Below are positions 43,421-56,166 of a DNA stretch of 64,000 bases, piece by piece. This DNA is from Emydura subglobosa (lineage: Eukaryota > Chordata > Testudines > Chelidae). The DNA is taken from positions 35,096,793 to 35,160,792 of the forward strand of contig ML679966.1 in the NCBI GenBank assembly GCA_007922225.1, in the 5' to 3' direction. The number at the start of each line of letters is the position of its first letter. The first letter of the stretch is position 1. The notes below the pieces were generated by a model. It was given only the letters and a program-made list of their open reading frames with translations. It searched no databases and had not been told where the DNA came from. The translations under genes were made by a program, and so were the position numbers.

Positions 43421-46400
43421 TAGGCCTTTTAGCAGTTTTCCCGTCATTAATCTAGTGCAGTGCAGTGCAGTTCAGCTGATGTTGATGGAAACACTAAAAT
43501 AGATTGGAGCTCTGACATCTTTACCCTGTCATCTAAACTTGGCGTTTTAGTGTGTTTTTTCACTACCACCTAGGTTTGGCAGAACTAAGTTGTTTTTTTT
43601 TTTAAATAATTTCAGCAGATAATATTTATTGTTTAAATTGATAAACATTGAAAAATGCTTAAAAATAAATTTGCACAGTGACAGGAAATTATGGGGGGTC
43701 AGACAATGAATGAATGAAAGTAGATGTTAAGATTGAAAAAGCTAAAGCTTTATAAACCATTAAAACACAAATTTTCAGCATTGTGTCAAATATACAAATA
43801 AATATCCTTAAATTAACAAGTTATACCTGTTTTTACTATTCATTCATTGTGCATTTGTAAAGTCTAAATCATTGAATTTTGACTATAATAAGCAAGCGTC
43901 ATTTTTATTACTCTGCCTATCTGTACATTTTTGTTATCTATGGAAATATATTTCCACTTTTGTGTGTATGTGTGGAGAAATCCACATTTACCAATAAAAA
44001 AATCTGATCCTTCCAAGCCTACTTATAATTTTTACCCATAGTAACTAGCTCAGAGCAGGGTTAGGTGACAGTGTTAAAAAGGCATACACCAATTTATTCT
44101 AGCTTTTCCACCTTTGCTAACACTGGTGACGAGGCTGCACTGGTGTTTGACTAATGGTGGAAGAATTGCTAATGTTCTCAGTGTGATGAAGGCCACAGTG
44201 TGGAGTAGCTGTAGTAAGTGCTCTATTCCCTGCTGCAAACAGCTATTGCAAGACTGGCCTTCCTTTTCTGAATTTTCTGTTTGGAGCAACTGCATCAAGT
44301 CTGGATTTTTTTTTTTAAAAAACCATTTCCACACAGGGCAATGGAGGGGTAGGGATGATCCCTTTGAAATTCAGTGCTTTACACTTGTCTATTATATAAT
44401 GACTTATGTGTTCTACAGTGGATTCAGTTCAAATGGAATGAAATTTTGCAATAAGAGGAGTGAAGCGTCCCTATGTGAGGAGTGAAAGTCCACTGAAATG
44501 CACTCACAGTTTTGGACTTGCAGTCTACTTGCATTCTACTTCCATATGATTGGTTAGGATCATGTTCCACTGTATCTACTTCTTGTAAAAATTTGAATCC
44601 AGTTTTGTTATCCAAAGTGGCATATTTGTGGTCATGAGTCAATGAAAAGTTAAACAAATTTGTTGAAAAAAATGATGGAAAAAATGATGCCTTTTGTTTC
44701 TGTTTTCTGATACAACTTTCATATTGGTGAGTCTTCTAATATTGATGGTTGAGATTATGCTATCTGGTTTTCTGATTTTTTAAAATATCTTCTGTAACCA
44801 ATCTCCAGATTCTTCTTTTCCATAGTGTTTCATTGCTATGACCTTGAGCCTTTCCTCTTTTCTATGGTTTCAGACCTTAAGGGCTAGATTCACAAGGAAG
44901 CTTAGGTACCGAAGTCCACCATTTATGAGCCCATGGCATTTAGAGAACTGCTGATCAGCTGCTGCCTAACTACCTTTGAAGGGTATACTTAGGCCTCTCC
45001 CTCTCATCATTTTGTACTGATTAGCATAGGCAGCTCTCCACCAAGCATGCTGGCTTCTGTGAATCCTTTTTTTTAGACACCTAAGTCTCCCTGTGTGTTG
45101 TGTGGGGATCCAACTTGGGGTTATGAATTCCACTGGGTGGCAGGGGGCTTAAGTCCTCAGTGTAGTTATTTGATTTCCTAATCTTGCTGCCACCAGCTCC
45201 ATTTCTACAACTCTTGTCAAAATGGCTATCATGAGCAATGTGCTGGTTTGCTTGTTTAGGTGTGCAGTAAAAGTGTTTTGTCTCATTTGGGTACAACTGA
45301 TGATGGAAAAAAATACTGAAAGAATACAGAGGCATGAGAAGTTTAATAATGTATCTACATTCTGAGATTCACTGTACTTGAGCATGTCTAATAAAAATAT
45401 GTTCATGCATATTGGAGCCAGCCTCTGTGGCATATAAACTTTGGATTGTATTTGCCACAGTAATTAAAATATGCTAGACTAGTTCTGTGATGTATTGGTT
45501 ACTTTTTAAGGCCTTGTAGTGATGTCATTATTAAAGTCACACCAGAAATACTGTTTTCTTTTCTGAGTGTTGGCTCTGTGGGAGTTAAAATGATCAGCTG
45601 TTAAATTAGTTGGTTTACTGAAGTTTCTAGTCAGTAGTACCACACCTCACCACAAAACAAATTATCCTGATTGAAAATAATTGGCATCCTCATTCATGTA
45701 CTGAATGAATACTAAACTATCTCCTCACTGCTAAAGTGGCTTATTTCAGGTTGAGATAGAATGGGGAAGGTTGTACTACTACTAATGCTGTGTTTGTGTT
45801 CTTGTAATTCCAGCACCATTCACAAGCATTAAATTCAGTGATTTTTTAACTTACCAGTAGCCAGTATGTCATCCTAGTAGACAGTGGTGTGGAACATCTA
45901 GGTTTGAATCCCAGAACCAGATTCAGCCCTGGTAACAAGCAGGTGCGACTCTCATGGAAGCATTGGGAGTATTGTCAACTTAAGTTAGGACTGAATTTAT
46001 TTTTTGGTCTGATTGCCCATCCAGAAAAAGCTGAAACCGCAGAACCCACTTAAGGGTTTGAGGAAATATTTTTATGTACCCAATATTCTCCTTTTCAGTT
46101 ATGGAGCTTTGGTCAGTATATTGTTTTGTTTAGGCATCATAAACAAGCATGTCAACAAAGCTATAGAACTTAAGTTTAGTAGTTAGTTTTTGCTGTGTCA
46201 GAAGCAACAAAATACTGGTTAATGAGTTAACTTGTTTTTATAAATTTCAGAGTGCCAGGATGACTTAAAAAACAGACAGTATTTTCAAAACTGGTGGACT
46301 TTACAAATACGATTACAATACATTTAAAGGCTAATTAAATGTTGTATCTAAAATATCTTATACTATTGTGCCAGATAAAAAGAGAAAAAACCTTGATAGA

Positions 46401-46806
46401 GATTTTTTGAAGCGTTCTTGGAAATTTAGGTATACATCTTTCAATATTTTAATGGAAGATGTGTCTAAACAACTTAGTTGTAAAATCTCAATCCTCATTT
46501 TTGCATACTGAAGATCAAATCATACTTCATTATGCTCAGTGGAAAAGCTGCCTTTGACTTCAATAGAAGCAGGATCCAAACATGGAGAAAAATTAAAAAT
46601 ACTCTGTAAATATCTAGTTAGTATAATTTGTGTCACCTAATACTATAAAGCTGACATTAAGTTGTTATCTCTTACATTTTTTTTTTGCTTAGCAGTCATA
46701 TAAAAGACTGCTGGGACCTTGGCTGTACTTCAAAATATGTATCAGTGCTTTTTCACTGTAACATATTGGTACACATAGTAACTAGCTTGCATTTTCTGTT
46801 TTTAAG

Positions 46807-46864
46807 TGCTCCACCTCCTTCTGCAAATGAAGAGGAAGCTGCTGAAAATGGCGTAGTGAAAACG
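46807..46864 (+). CDS. FIP1L1: FIP1L1 coding exon 3
   Basis: Acceptor TTTTTAAG, 58 nt, donor GTAATT. It finishes the split Ser codon and encodes APPPSANEEEAAENGVVKT, corresponding to the mammalian ASANPPSGIEDETAENG region. This is a fast-changing acidic linker, but AENGV is conserved and the phases (2 in, 0 out) fit both neighbours. Confidence 0.9.
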
Positions 46865-48240
46865 GTAATTTTAAATTTGTATTACAGATGTATTATTAGT
46901 TAATAGGTTTTGCTTTCACATGGGGCAATGATAATTTCAGTGATTAAAGAACTTTCTTAAAGTAACTAACTTTACATGTTAAGTTCTGTTACTTCATTTG
47001 ACTAATTTTCAATTCATTTTTTACGAGCAGTTCTTGTCAGAGATTTCTTAATAATATCCGAAACAGTACTTATTGTATGACCTTGTGCATGTCAAATAGG
47101 TTAACCTTTTGCTAAAAGTTAACTTTAAAATGGGTCTAACACTGACCTAACAAGGATGTCGAAGCTTATCTAATGTTTGGAAAGTGTTTTGTGGTTGGCC
47201 GACGAAAAGCACTGTGTTAATTACTATTAGTGCTGCAAAGGTTTTTTTTTTTTGGGGGGGCGAATTCTGATTTTGTAAATAAACAGTTGTTTTAATATTT
47301 TGGAATCATGGAGGCAACTAATTAGTGTAATGTTTTAAATGTGTATTCATGTTAATATTCATTTCTAATATCATCTTCCCCTTCCCCCTCTTGCATCTCC
47401 AGGCAATTAACTTACATGCTAAAGAGAAGACAGTATATTATTAAGACATTTTAATAAAATTCGGGTTATCAAGGGAAAAGGGGGAATACATATAGGGCAA
47501 TACATATAGGGTCAATAGCAGGTTAACAGCAGTCTAAAAAGCATACCTTAATGTTAAAAGTAACAGGAAAAAAATTAAATAACTTATTCAAGGACTCTTA
47601 TTGGTATTCATTGAATAAGTTATTTGATGAGTAAAGCTATAGAGAAAAAAAGTGTTGGCATAAATTATTTAATGAAATTTTGTGGTGATTGCTGAATAAT
47701 GTATCTGAAAATTTGTTTTTACCAGCATTTTTATTTATTTATATATATATATAAATAATTAGTATTTGATTTGCAGTGAATGTGTATTAAAAGATGCAGA
47801 GATCTTGGTTTTACTTATTTTTATGTTCTTTCCGTGCTGAGCAGATGATGGTAGAGCTGTTATGGACTCAGTAGACAAAAAGAGGTCTTGGGTAGCCCAA
47901 ACCAGTTTTTCTTTACTTTGCAGAACATTAAGTTTTTAAATATGTATTACAGATGTATTATTAGTTTAAAAAATAGCATATTGACATTCAAGATATTTGT
48001 CTTATCACCCCTTTGCATCCATATATCAGCAGCATTCACAAAAACTCAATGGATAAATTTGGTTTTCCTGTTAGGATCCCTTTGTGCTAAACAGTAAATG
48101 TCAGCTGTAAGCCAAAAAGTATAAATTAACTTGTTAACGTTCATTTGTTTTTCCCCCAAAGTTTTCTGGAATGGACGCTTAAGTCTACGATATTATAAAG
48201 AAATGTTTAATTGGACCTTTCATGTCTGTTTTTGTTGAAG
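46865..48240. other. FIP1L1 intron 3
   Basis: AT-rich intron with a T/G homopolymer junction near 47239-47260 and an AT-alternating tract near 47738-47756. No other feature was recognised. Confidence 0.6.
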
Positions 48241-48344
48241 AAGGTGACAGAGGCTGAAGATGACAGTGACAGTGACAGTGATGATGATGAGGATGATGTT
48301 CATGTCACCATAGGAGATATTAAAACAGGAGCTCCACAGTATGG
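48241..48344 (+). CDS. FIP1L1: FIP1L1 coding exon 4 (acidic repeat and start of conserved core)
   Basis: Encodes [19 protein letters not shown], then [16 protein letters not shown], nearly identical to mammals. The Asp/Ser tract is a low-complexity acidic segment within the N-terminal region implicated in poly(A)-polymerase binding. The donor is GTAAGT, exit phase 2. The acceptor is TGTTGAAG; AAGAAG at the junction leaves a one-codon NAGNAG-type ambiguity. Confidence 0.97.
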
Positions 48345-50797
48345 GTAAGTTATTTTTAAATATTCAGGGGGAAAATTTTCACTACCTGAATATTAAGTGT
48401 TTGTCTCAGACCTTACAGCAAGTATAATGGTTGAAATAGATGACAGCTAATTTGTTCTATATACTTCTGTTTCTCTTTTCATCTGGTTAATCAGTTAAAA
48501 TGTAATTATCAAATTGATCTGAAAACAGAAAACTGTAATATAAAATTTCTGCAAGGAAGAGTCAGCAGATGGGTTACATTTTCACTTTCAGTTTCTGAAT
48601 AACAGTTGTATTGCAGAAACATATAGTGACTGAGGCTTAGTTTTAATTAAGTGGCAATATAACTGAATTCGAATTTATGATATGTTGACTTTTCCTTTGC
48701 AAACTGGAAAGTATTAAGCACAAAGAGAACATTAAATATGTTTGTTCTCCATCTAATTTCTAGTAGACAAGGTGCCTATTAAAAACTCCATCACAGTTGG
48801 CATTTTTATGATGTTCACAGAGGATTTAATGGACATCAAGATTGAACTGCCAGTCCCTAGAGATGGTCCCTCAAGGTTAGGGCTCAGGCACGAGGTTGGG
48901 CTGTGTAGAAAAACTTGCATTATCATTTTTCTGTAATTTTTTTTCCTGTGAATAAATAGAGGACTTAATTTTCTCTTTCTTCTACCCCAACAACTTTAAA
49001 GAGCACTAAGTTCATTTAAAATTATGGAATACAATTTTCCAAGTGAATTACATGTTTACAAGGATTCTGAAGGAAAAAAACCCAGTAAAAATGCAAAGTC
49101 TGTTTTAGGGTTGCTGTTTATGCATAGAATAAAATTATATTATTCTGCTGCCTATGGTAATACTGTGAGCCAAATTCTGCTTGCTTTTCTCACATGAATA
49201 GTCCAATAGAACTATCAGGATTTAATGCTGTATGTGCTGCAGTTGTACATTTTCTAGGCATACTTTGTAAAGGGTTTGATATTCCAGAGTTTTAAATATT
49301 TCATATATTAAAATAACTAAGTTTGCAAGACTGTACCATAAAAAATGCCAGCTCTGTTTCTGATCAATATTTGTGGTTGTTTGTCACTTCACCAGTATAT
49401 TGTATGTTCTGGAGTGGGTCATCCTTGGGTAAGGAGAACCTGGGGGGGAAAAAAAAAAAAAAAGATAGGGCGGATGATTGGGATTACATTCCTAATGGTC
49501 AGGGTGCCCCTCTTACCCTAAGTACATAGGTTAATCAACAGATTATACTAAACTTTATTAGTCTAAATTCAAGGAATTTTAAATAAAATGACCATTTTTC
49601 CCTAAAAAGTACTGCCGGAGAAATTATGCAATGAATTTGTCAGCCACTCCTGTGTTTATGTAAGGAAAAAAAACTTCTAAAATGAATTCAGTTTTACAGT
49701 TTAAATAAACTTCAGTGCAGTAAGTTATTTTACAAGTTTAAATTATCTGTACATGTAATATTTAATTTCAGCCATTGATAAGAGAACTATAAAAATTTTC
49801 TCAGCAAAGTTTTGTACCGGTGTAGCATGTCATATCAGAAGAAAAACACTTTGTCAGTCTTGCCTTATTGCAATGCAAATTACTTTTATTTGGGAAGAGA
49901 ATAAAAGAGAATAAAAACATATTGCAGGATAGCTATGCTGCAAATTGTACCCTTGTTTTTACTTTCCAAGATTATACAATAAAAGTGTCTTCACCATGTT
50001 TAGGGGCAAATACTATATGTGGGGATGAGCCACTTGCACATATTCTAAGGTAGAATTTATCCCTTGGTGTCCTGAGTGACAGCACCGGTACTGAACCTTT
50101 TCAAGTGACAGCACTCTATTATGAGAGCAGCAGTGTCTTCTTTTTAGTTAATGCATTTTTATATATGCACTGGAAGTTCAAGATCTATTGGTGTCTGTGA
50201 AGAAAGTTCTATTGGCCTGATTTTTGGACACTGTTTTTGTAACATTGTATTGTTAGTGTAAAGGTGCAAGATAGTTGTTTGACTGAGGAGTATTTCAGAT
50301 GGTACAAAATAGCATTTTCAGCAAAAGACACAAGGGTATGTACTTACTGAAACTACAGTAACCTTTCAGTCAGTTTTGATAAATGCTTATTCTTCCTGCT
50401 TCAATACAGATTAAATTATATTAAATACTGAAACAACAACGAATATTTATCTAAAGCATTCTCCAATCCTTGTCCCCTAGCATCCTCTGTATCCCTAACT
50501 GAGCGCCTTTTAAAAAAATTATTTTTCTCTTTTGGTCCTGTCCATTACTCATTACTCATTATGCTTTCAGCCCCAAAAGTGTGATTGAGACTTTAATGTC
50601 CTTTATTAATTGGAGAAGTTACTACTGAGTGTTGGAGCAGTGCACTCTTTCTCCTAGATTTATCTCTCTAATTGTGCATTGTTAATTTGGAGAGCTAGAG
50701 ATTCAGAATAACAGTCAAACCTAGGTCCTGTTTTTGTTTCTGGATATTGGTTTTGTCAGTTTTCTCTACCTAATTCAATTTTGTTAATTTCTTGAAG
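48345..50797. other. FIP1L1 intron 4
   Basis: AT-rich intron with a G7A-type homopolymer run near 49441-49463. No gene or recognised repeat. Confidence 0.55.
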
Positions 50798-50859
50798 CTA
50801 TGGAACAGCTCCTGTGAATCTCAACATCAAGACAGGAGGTCGAGTTTATGGATCTTCTG
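50798..50859 (+). CDS. FIP1L1: FIP1L1 coding exon 5
   Basis: Encodes (G)[20 protein letters not shown] and the first base of a Gly codon, then a GTAAAA donor. The mammalian protein has a Ser before YGTAP. Here the bases just upstream (CTTG|AAG) suggest that the ancestral acceptor TAG or CAG became TTG and that splicing uses the AAG 3 nt further in, dropping one Ser in frame. Entry phase 2, exit phase 1. Confidence 0.92.
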
Positions 50860-52225
50860 GTAAAAAAGTTTACACATTTATATCAATAGAAAATATAGAT
50901 AAATTCAGTAATCTGTAGTAATAGCACATGGTCTGTTTTTACATAATTTTTGCATAAAGTTTCCGTGCAGCGTGTTCATGAGTTAGACAAATATAAAACC
51001 TTTAACATTTTATTTAAAGCCTGTAGATCCACCGATATATTCAGAATGTGGACCATAAAATTGTAATGTATAGTTGCATTATATATCATTTAATCCTAAC
51101 ATTTAAGGTAATACAAATAATGTAAAATAAAGTAAATAATATATTATCAATTGTACAGGAGAAACCCCTCCAGAAACATAAGTTTGCCTTTGTATTTACC
51201 ATGTATACCATAAGACACTCAAAGCGTTAAAAGGTAACATTTTGTTAGCCTCTGTTGCTGATTTCTACCATTGCTGTGTCTCAGCTATCTCATAAAAATT
51301 CTGTTTGCACTTCAGCAGTGATGAATGAGGTATAACTACTTAGATAATATGAGCTAACAAGATGCATATCAGGGGTCTCATGATTTGCACTGTTGTCTTC
51401 CTTTACTGTATGTCTAATTTAGTTGGTATAACTGCTTGGAGGAGGGACTTCTTTCTTACCCTTCTGTAAAAAGCACCATGTATATCTATGGTACTATGAA
51501 ATGATGATAGAGCTGTACAAATTAATGAGTCAAATTACATGACTGAAATATATATAGTTTATGATCGTGCAGTGGAAAAGGTGTGGTGCCACAAGGCAGG
51601 GCAGGGCACAAGGAAGTCATAATTGGAGACTACCATATGAGTGCATAAATAGAGCACAGCTCAGATTACAATAGAAGGGTTTCAGGATGTGACTGTTCGG
51701 ATGGTCTGTACCCTGACCTCTTGATTTTGGGGCAGGAGTTGCCTGAGAGGAGGATTTGTGTTTCACAGGGACTTTTTTCATGTCACACACTTAGGTTTGT
51801 TGGAGACAAGAAATAACTGTGACACCTCTAAAACCAGTCCTGAAAACAGCAATTATGTTAGTCTACATTTCTGATAAAACAAACACAAATGTATAAAACT
51901 ACTGTTTTATGAGCATTTGGTATACAGTAGTTAGTCTACAAAAATTAATTGCAAGCCATGGAGTTGCTATTAGTTTGCTATAGGTAAGTTGGAAAGAAAA
52001 AAATGCTTTTAAGATAGTAAAGAAAATTATTTCATGTAAATTACAAGGTCTTTGGGGGAGGGATCTTTTCTTCATTCTTGTCTGTAAAATGCCTAGCACT
52101 CTTGTGCTGTATAAGTTGTCAGTAATAAAGTTTTAATTTTAGGAAAGTCACATGAAAAGTGTTGCATTCATTAAAATCCCTTTTTACAGAGATAAGTTAT
52201 GATTTTTTGTTACTTTTCTATATAG
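50860..52225. other. FIP1L1 intron 5
   Basis: No exon was recognised. About 51590-51820 has repeat-like, LTR-style text with no assignable family. Confidence 0.5.
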
Positions 52226-52333
52226 GCGCGAAAGTCAAAGGAGTGGATCTTGATGCACCAGGAAGTATTAATGGTGTTCCACTGCTGGAAGTAGATTTAG
52301 ATTCTTTTGAGGATAAACCTTGGCGAAAACCAG
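52226..52333 (+). CDS. FIP1L1: FIP1L1 coding exon 6
   Basis: Acceptor TTTCTATATAG, 108 nt, donor GTAATA. It encodes [20 protein letters not shown], then [15 protein letters not shown], almost unchanged from mammals. This leads into the Fip1 conserved motif. Phase 1 at both ends. Confidence 0.97.
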
Positions 52334-52610
52334 GTAATACTTCTGCATTATATTCTTATATAATTGTGAGTAATTCATTTTATCTCATAATCATGTTGAA
52401 ATACAGGTATTTAATAGATTATTTTGGATTGTTTCTACCATAGCAGATTAGTTTAGTGGTAACGCCCTACAAATGGAAATAATATACACAATCATGCTAA
52501 TGTTCAGATGTACAATTAATGAGCTAAATCATCCAGTCCTACTTGAAAACCTGTAAAAGGGGTTGAGTTACTCTGATGAAAATGCATTAAATGACAGGGA
52601 GTTCCTAGGG

Positions 52611-54938
52611 CAGGGGTCGGCAACCTTTCAGAAGCGGCGTGCCAAATCTTCATTCATTCAATCTAATTTAGAGTTTTGCATGCCAGTAATACATTTTAAC
52701 ATTTATAAGGTCTCTCTCATACTGTACTTGAACTATTGTGCATAAACTAAATAAAGATTTTAAACGTCTTAAGAAACTTTCTTTAAAATTAAATTAAAAT
52801 GCAGATCTTACTTGTTTAGTGTGATCCTTGCCCTTGCTTTTCCTTGCCGAGTTTTCCAATGTCCGGTACATATTTGGATACTTTAAGCTGCATACGGGCT
52901 TCCGAGTGATCAGTTGTTAACTGGCTCCGAGAAGAACAAAGGACCGATTTCATGTGTGAAAAAACCTGTTCACACAGGTATGTGGATCCAAATGCTGAAA
53001 GCATTACAAAAGCAATTTTCTTCAAACAGTTAAATTTCACTTACAGGGACGTCCAGCAGGTCAGAGTAGATGCCCCACAATCTCTCTCTCTAGCTTCAAG
53101 AAGTATGCTCCACAGATCTCTGAACTTTGATGCCCACAATGCTGAGCTTTTTAACTTGAGCTGCATTTCAAAATCTTCAACACCCATCCACTGAAATACA
53201 GACAAATTCAAGTAGCTTTCGTTGAAGTTTTCTGGTTTAATTAGAAAAGAAAATATTGGGCCAAATTGCTGGAAATCTTGAAATCTGTCAAAATTCGGAT
53301 TCCAGTTCTTGCATGTACATTCCAATTTCATCGACACTGACAGTGCAACGTGTGGATAGCTCTTTTAAGTGTTGGAAGTAATGGAAAGTTTACATTCGAA
53401 TATCCCGAGGAAAAAAACTGCTAGTTTTGCAATAAAGGCCTTCCAGGTTTCATAAAGATCCAGAACCGTTTCCTCTGCACCCTGGTGACGGAGGTTGAGT
53501 TCGTTTAAGTGAAGTGTGATGTAAGTTAGAAACATGAGCTTAAAGAGCCATTTGTCATCATCCAGTTTGGGGTAGTTTTGCCCTTTTTCCAACAAAAACG
53601 TCTTGAATGCACTAATGCAAAGTACACCAATACCTTTCCACAATTTAGCCATCGACTGTTGCTTTGCAGTGGAATGTCCTTATACGCACGGTCCACCTCT
53701 TTCAGCAATGCTTGAAACTGGCTGAGAGTCAAAGCAGATCAAGCAACAAGGACATTCACAATTCACACCACTGTATGCATCACATTATTAATCTCTGAAT
53801 TAGAAATTTTAGCGCACAGGTTTTCTTGGTGGATGATACAGTGAAATTTGACTGTTGGATGGTCAATTTGATCTTCAAGTAACTTTACAAATCCCGTCTG
53901 TTTTCCGACCACGGCAGGAGTACCGTCAGTTGTCACACAAAATATTTTTCGGATGTCAACTCCTTGTTCTTCAAAATGTTTTACAAAACTTTTCTCTATA
54001 TCTTCCTCCATTTCCTCTCGGATTTCATCAGAAGCACAATATCTTGCAACAACTGTCAAGCATGGAACATCATTTATATCCACACTCTCATCGAGTGCAA
54101 TGCTAAACGGCTGTGTCTTTTAACTCAGTTGCCTGCTTTTTGTTAATGTTTTCGGCCATTTCGTTTACGCATCTCTTAACTGTTCTGGCAGAGACAAACA
54201 GTTTTTTTAATTCTATATATGATCACGTCTTTGTTTGGCAAATCAAAACCTCCGAACAGCTAAGAAAAGCTTCTTTTATATATTCCCCATTTGTAAATGG
54301 CTTTCTGTCTTTTGCAATGCACTGTGCAATTTTATAACTTCCTTCCGTGGCTTGATATTTACCTACACTTAAGTGTTAAAAAACACTGCCTTGCTTCTCA
54401 TATCCTGCTACTGCCTTTTTGATCGATTCAGTCTCGTCCACTTCGTCCAGAAAGGTTTTCTCGTGCTTCGTTTGAAAATGTTGTTGAACACTTGATGTGC
54501 GACCAACAACACTTTCACAATAGAAAGTACAAACAGCACTGTTCTTCTTTTGAATAAATCCAAATTCATCTGTCCAAGAAAGCTGAAATGAACTGACATC
54601 TAACTTCGCTTTCTTAGGAACCGACATTTTGTCAACTCTACCCCTCAATTTACAATGAAGTAAAAAATCACAACAGACGGCCCAACTTAAAATGCAGTGT
54701 AGTGTTCTGCATGACGTGTTACTGATGTAAACATTGAATCAGGACTTAAAAATATCCAAGTAATGAATACAATACATGTATTAACTATTTAAGTGATATA
54801 CATTTTTTCTCAAAGTAATATACCTTCTTGGGATAAGTAAATGACAATAATTTTTCTTTATTACTTTTTGTGTTATTTGGACTAGCAGTGTGTGTGCCGC
54901 TGAGAATCCTCTTGCGTACCACAAGTTTCCGACCTCTC
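52611..54938 (-). mobile_element. hAT DNA transposon, near full length, inactive
   Basis: A 2328-bp element. The left terminus is CAGGGGTCGGCAACCTTTCA; the right end is its imperfect complement (AAGTTTCCGACCTCTC, ending 54938). Flanks are TCCTAGGG (52603-52610) and TCCTAGAA (54939-54946), a decayed 8-bp target-site duplication as expected for hAT. The transposase is on the minus strand. The end sequence and BED-finger transposase place it in the hAT superfamily, near the Charlie/Buster-like groups. It is inserted antisense to FIP1L1. Confidence 0.92.
52816..54627 (-). pseudogene. hAT transposase remnant
   Basis: Read on the minus strand from MSVPKKAKLD at 54627. A BED-type zinc finger (CTFYCES...SSVQQHFQTKHEK; C-C-H-H pattern) is followed by decayed text (KPFTNGEYIKEAFLSC), then the catalytic region DESVDINDVPCLTVVARYC and KIFCVTTDGTPAVVGKQTGF, with VKFHCIIHQENLCAK (53763-54083). 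The C-terminal dimerisation part SAFGSTYLCEQVFSHMKSV lies at 52816-53040. Both leading catalytic Asp positions can be recognised, but the frame is broken into at least five pieces, so no functional protein is expected. Domestication is unlikely. Confidence 0.9.
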
Positions 54939-55657
54939 TCCTAGAATATCCACTGCAAGTACCTGTCAGCAAGAGGGGGGCATAGCATATGCCTGGCTAA
55001 ATTCATTGATATCCCTGAGAGATACATTTTTGGAATATCCAAAGTTCTCTGGGGTTGTTGCTATTGGCTCCATGCCTGCATGTGCTACAGGAGATAAAGC
55101 AGAAAGGAGTGTTACTAGCAGAAAAAGCTACATAGAATTCTTGTCCCTTGACTCTGGTTACACTCTCAGCTATATTGTGTTTATGCAGCGGGCACCCACA
55201 GACTTGAGGAGAAGGGTGATTGCTAGGGTCTTTGCATGTGTTCATTGTATTCTGCCTCCTCCCCCTCCCCTTGCATATGGTAGAGCCAGATTTGACTAGT
55301 ATTTGCATTCTTTTTTTCCCTCTGAATCTTTCATTAGAGTGTTTTGTAAATTGCTTTGAAAACAGAAATGGTGTCTTTACAAAGATATAAAAGGCATATT
55401 ACTTTTTGATTATTATTTGAAGTCTGATCTCTGCAAAATTGGAAGGTATAGTGTGACCAAAATAGACATAAAATATGTTGAACTGTAGAAGGTTACGTAT
55501 TGTTCAGTGTAAGAAATTTGTAATTCTTAACATTGGGCCTTTTCCTTGATTTTTTTTTTTTTAAATTCATTCTATTACTGTAAACGAAGCAGAAGTAGAA
55601 AAGGAAAGATGAGTTATATATGCTTAACTCTTAGAATTTGTGCTTTTCTGTTTGAAG

Positions 55658-55788
55658 GTGCTGATCTTTCAGATTATTTCAATTATGGGTTTAATGAAGA
55701 TACCTGGAAAGCTTACTGTGAAAAACAAAAGAGGATACGAATGGGGCTTGAAATTTTACCAGTTACCTCAGCTACAAATAAAATTATG
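55658..55788 (+). CDS. FIP1L1: FIP1L1 coding exon 7 (Fip1 motif)
   Basis: Encodes [20 protein letters not shown], then [20 protein letters not shown]. This is the Fip1 conserved motif, the segment known to contact the CPSF30 zinc fingers. It falls at about residue 152 onward in this gene model. Acceptor TTTGAAG, donor GTAATT, entry phase 1, exit phase 0. It is virtually identical to the mammalian exon. Confidence 0.98.
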
Positions 55789-56097
55789 GTAATTAATTAA
55801 ATTTTTGTGGTATTCCATAATATGTAAATGCTTCTCCTCCTTTTCCTCCCATAAAGCTGATATAGTGCTGTGTCACTGTTTGTGTGTTAGAAACCTCTTC
55901 TGTCTGGTACAATATCATTGTTAATAAGTACATACCTTATCTTTCCTTTCCTACAACCCAGAATCTTTCTCCATTGCTTCATTGACTATTTGTGCGGATA
56001 GTGGCACTGCTAGGCTGTAACCATGTGTTAGTCATGATGTAGCCCATCAATTCAAAGTTGTGTGGTATCTTAATGGGCAATGTGTTATTTAACTTAG
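55789..56097. other. FIP1L1 intron 7
   Basis: 309-bp intron; nothing else seen. Confidence 0.7.
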
Positions 56098-56166
56098 GCC
56101 GAAGACAATTCTATGGAAGTAACACCAAGTGCAGAGATTCAAGATGGCAGATACCATCTTTTTAAG
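56098..56166 (+). CDS. FIP1L1: FIP1L1 coding exon 8 (optional exon in mammals)
   Basis: 69 nt, phase 0 at both ends, encoding AEDNSMEVTPSAEIQDGRYH and LFK. As I recall, mammalian FIP1L1 isoforms include or skip the matching AEDCTMEVTPGAEIQDGRF segment; being a multiple of three, it can be skipped without changing frame. Acceptor TAACTTAG, donor GTGAAT. Confidence 0.95.

Larger units (their letters stand above)
41800..46806. other. FIP1L1 intron 2, about 5 kb
   Basis: No exon was recognised. It contains a LINE remnant at about 42635-42862 (minus strand) and a second foldback sequence at 43240-43420. A stretch near 44880-45130 has repeat-like text but no clear family. Confidence 0.5.
52334..55657. 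other. FIP1L1 intron 6, containing a hAT transposon
   Basis: Most of this intron is the hAT element at 52611-54938. The remaining 0.7 kb at 54947-55657 carries no recognised feature and ends in a T-rich tract (55549-55562). Confidence 0.7.

Noticed and set aside
44880..45130. Third foldback element in FIP1L1 intron 2
   Set aside because: The possible arms share only short blocks (for example GATTCACA), too weak to call by eye.
53763..54648. Possible domesticated hAT/ZBED-type host gene
   Set aside because: The frame is broken repeatedly, and element termini and target duplication are still present, so it is an ordinary dead transposon.
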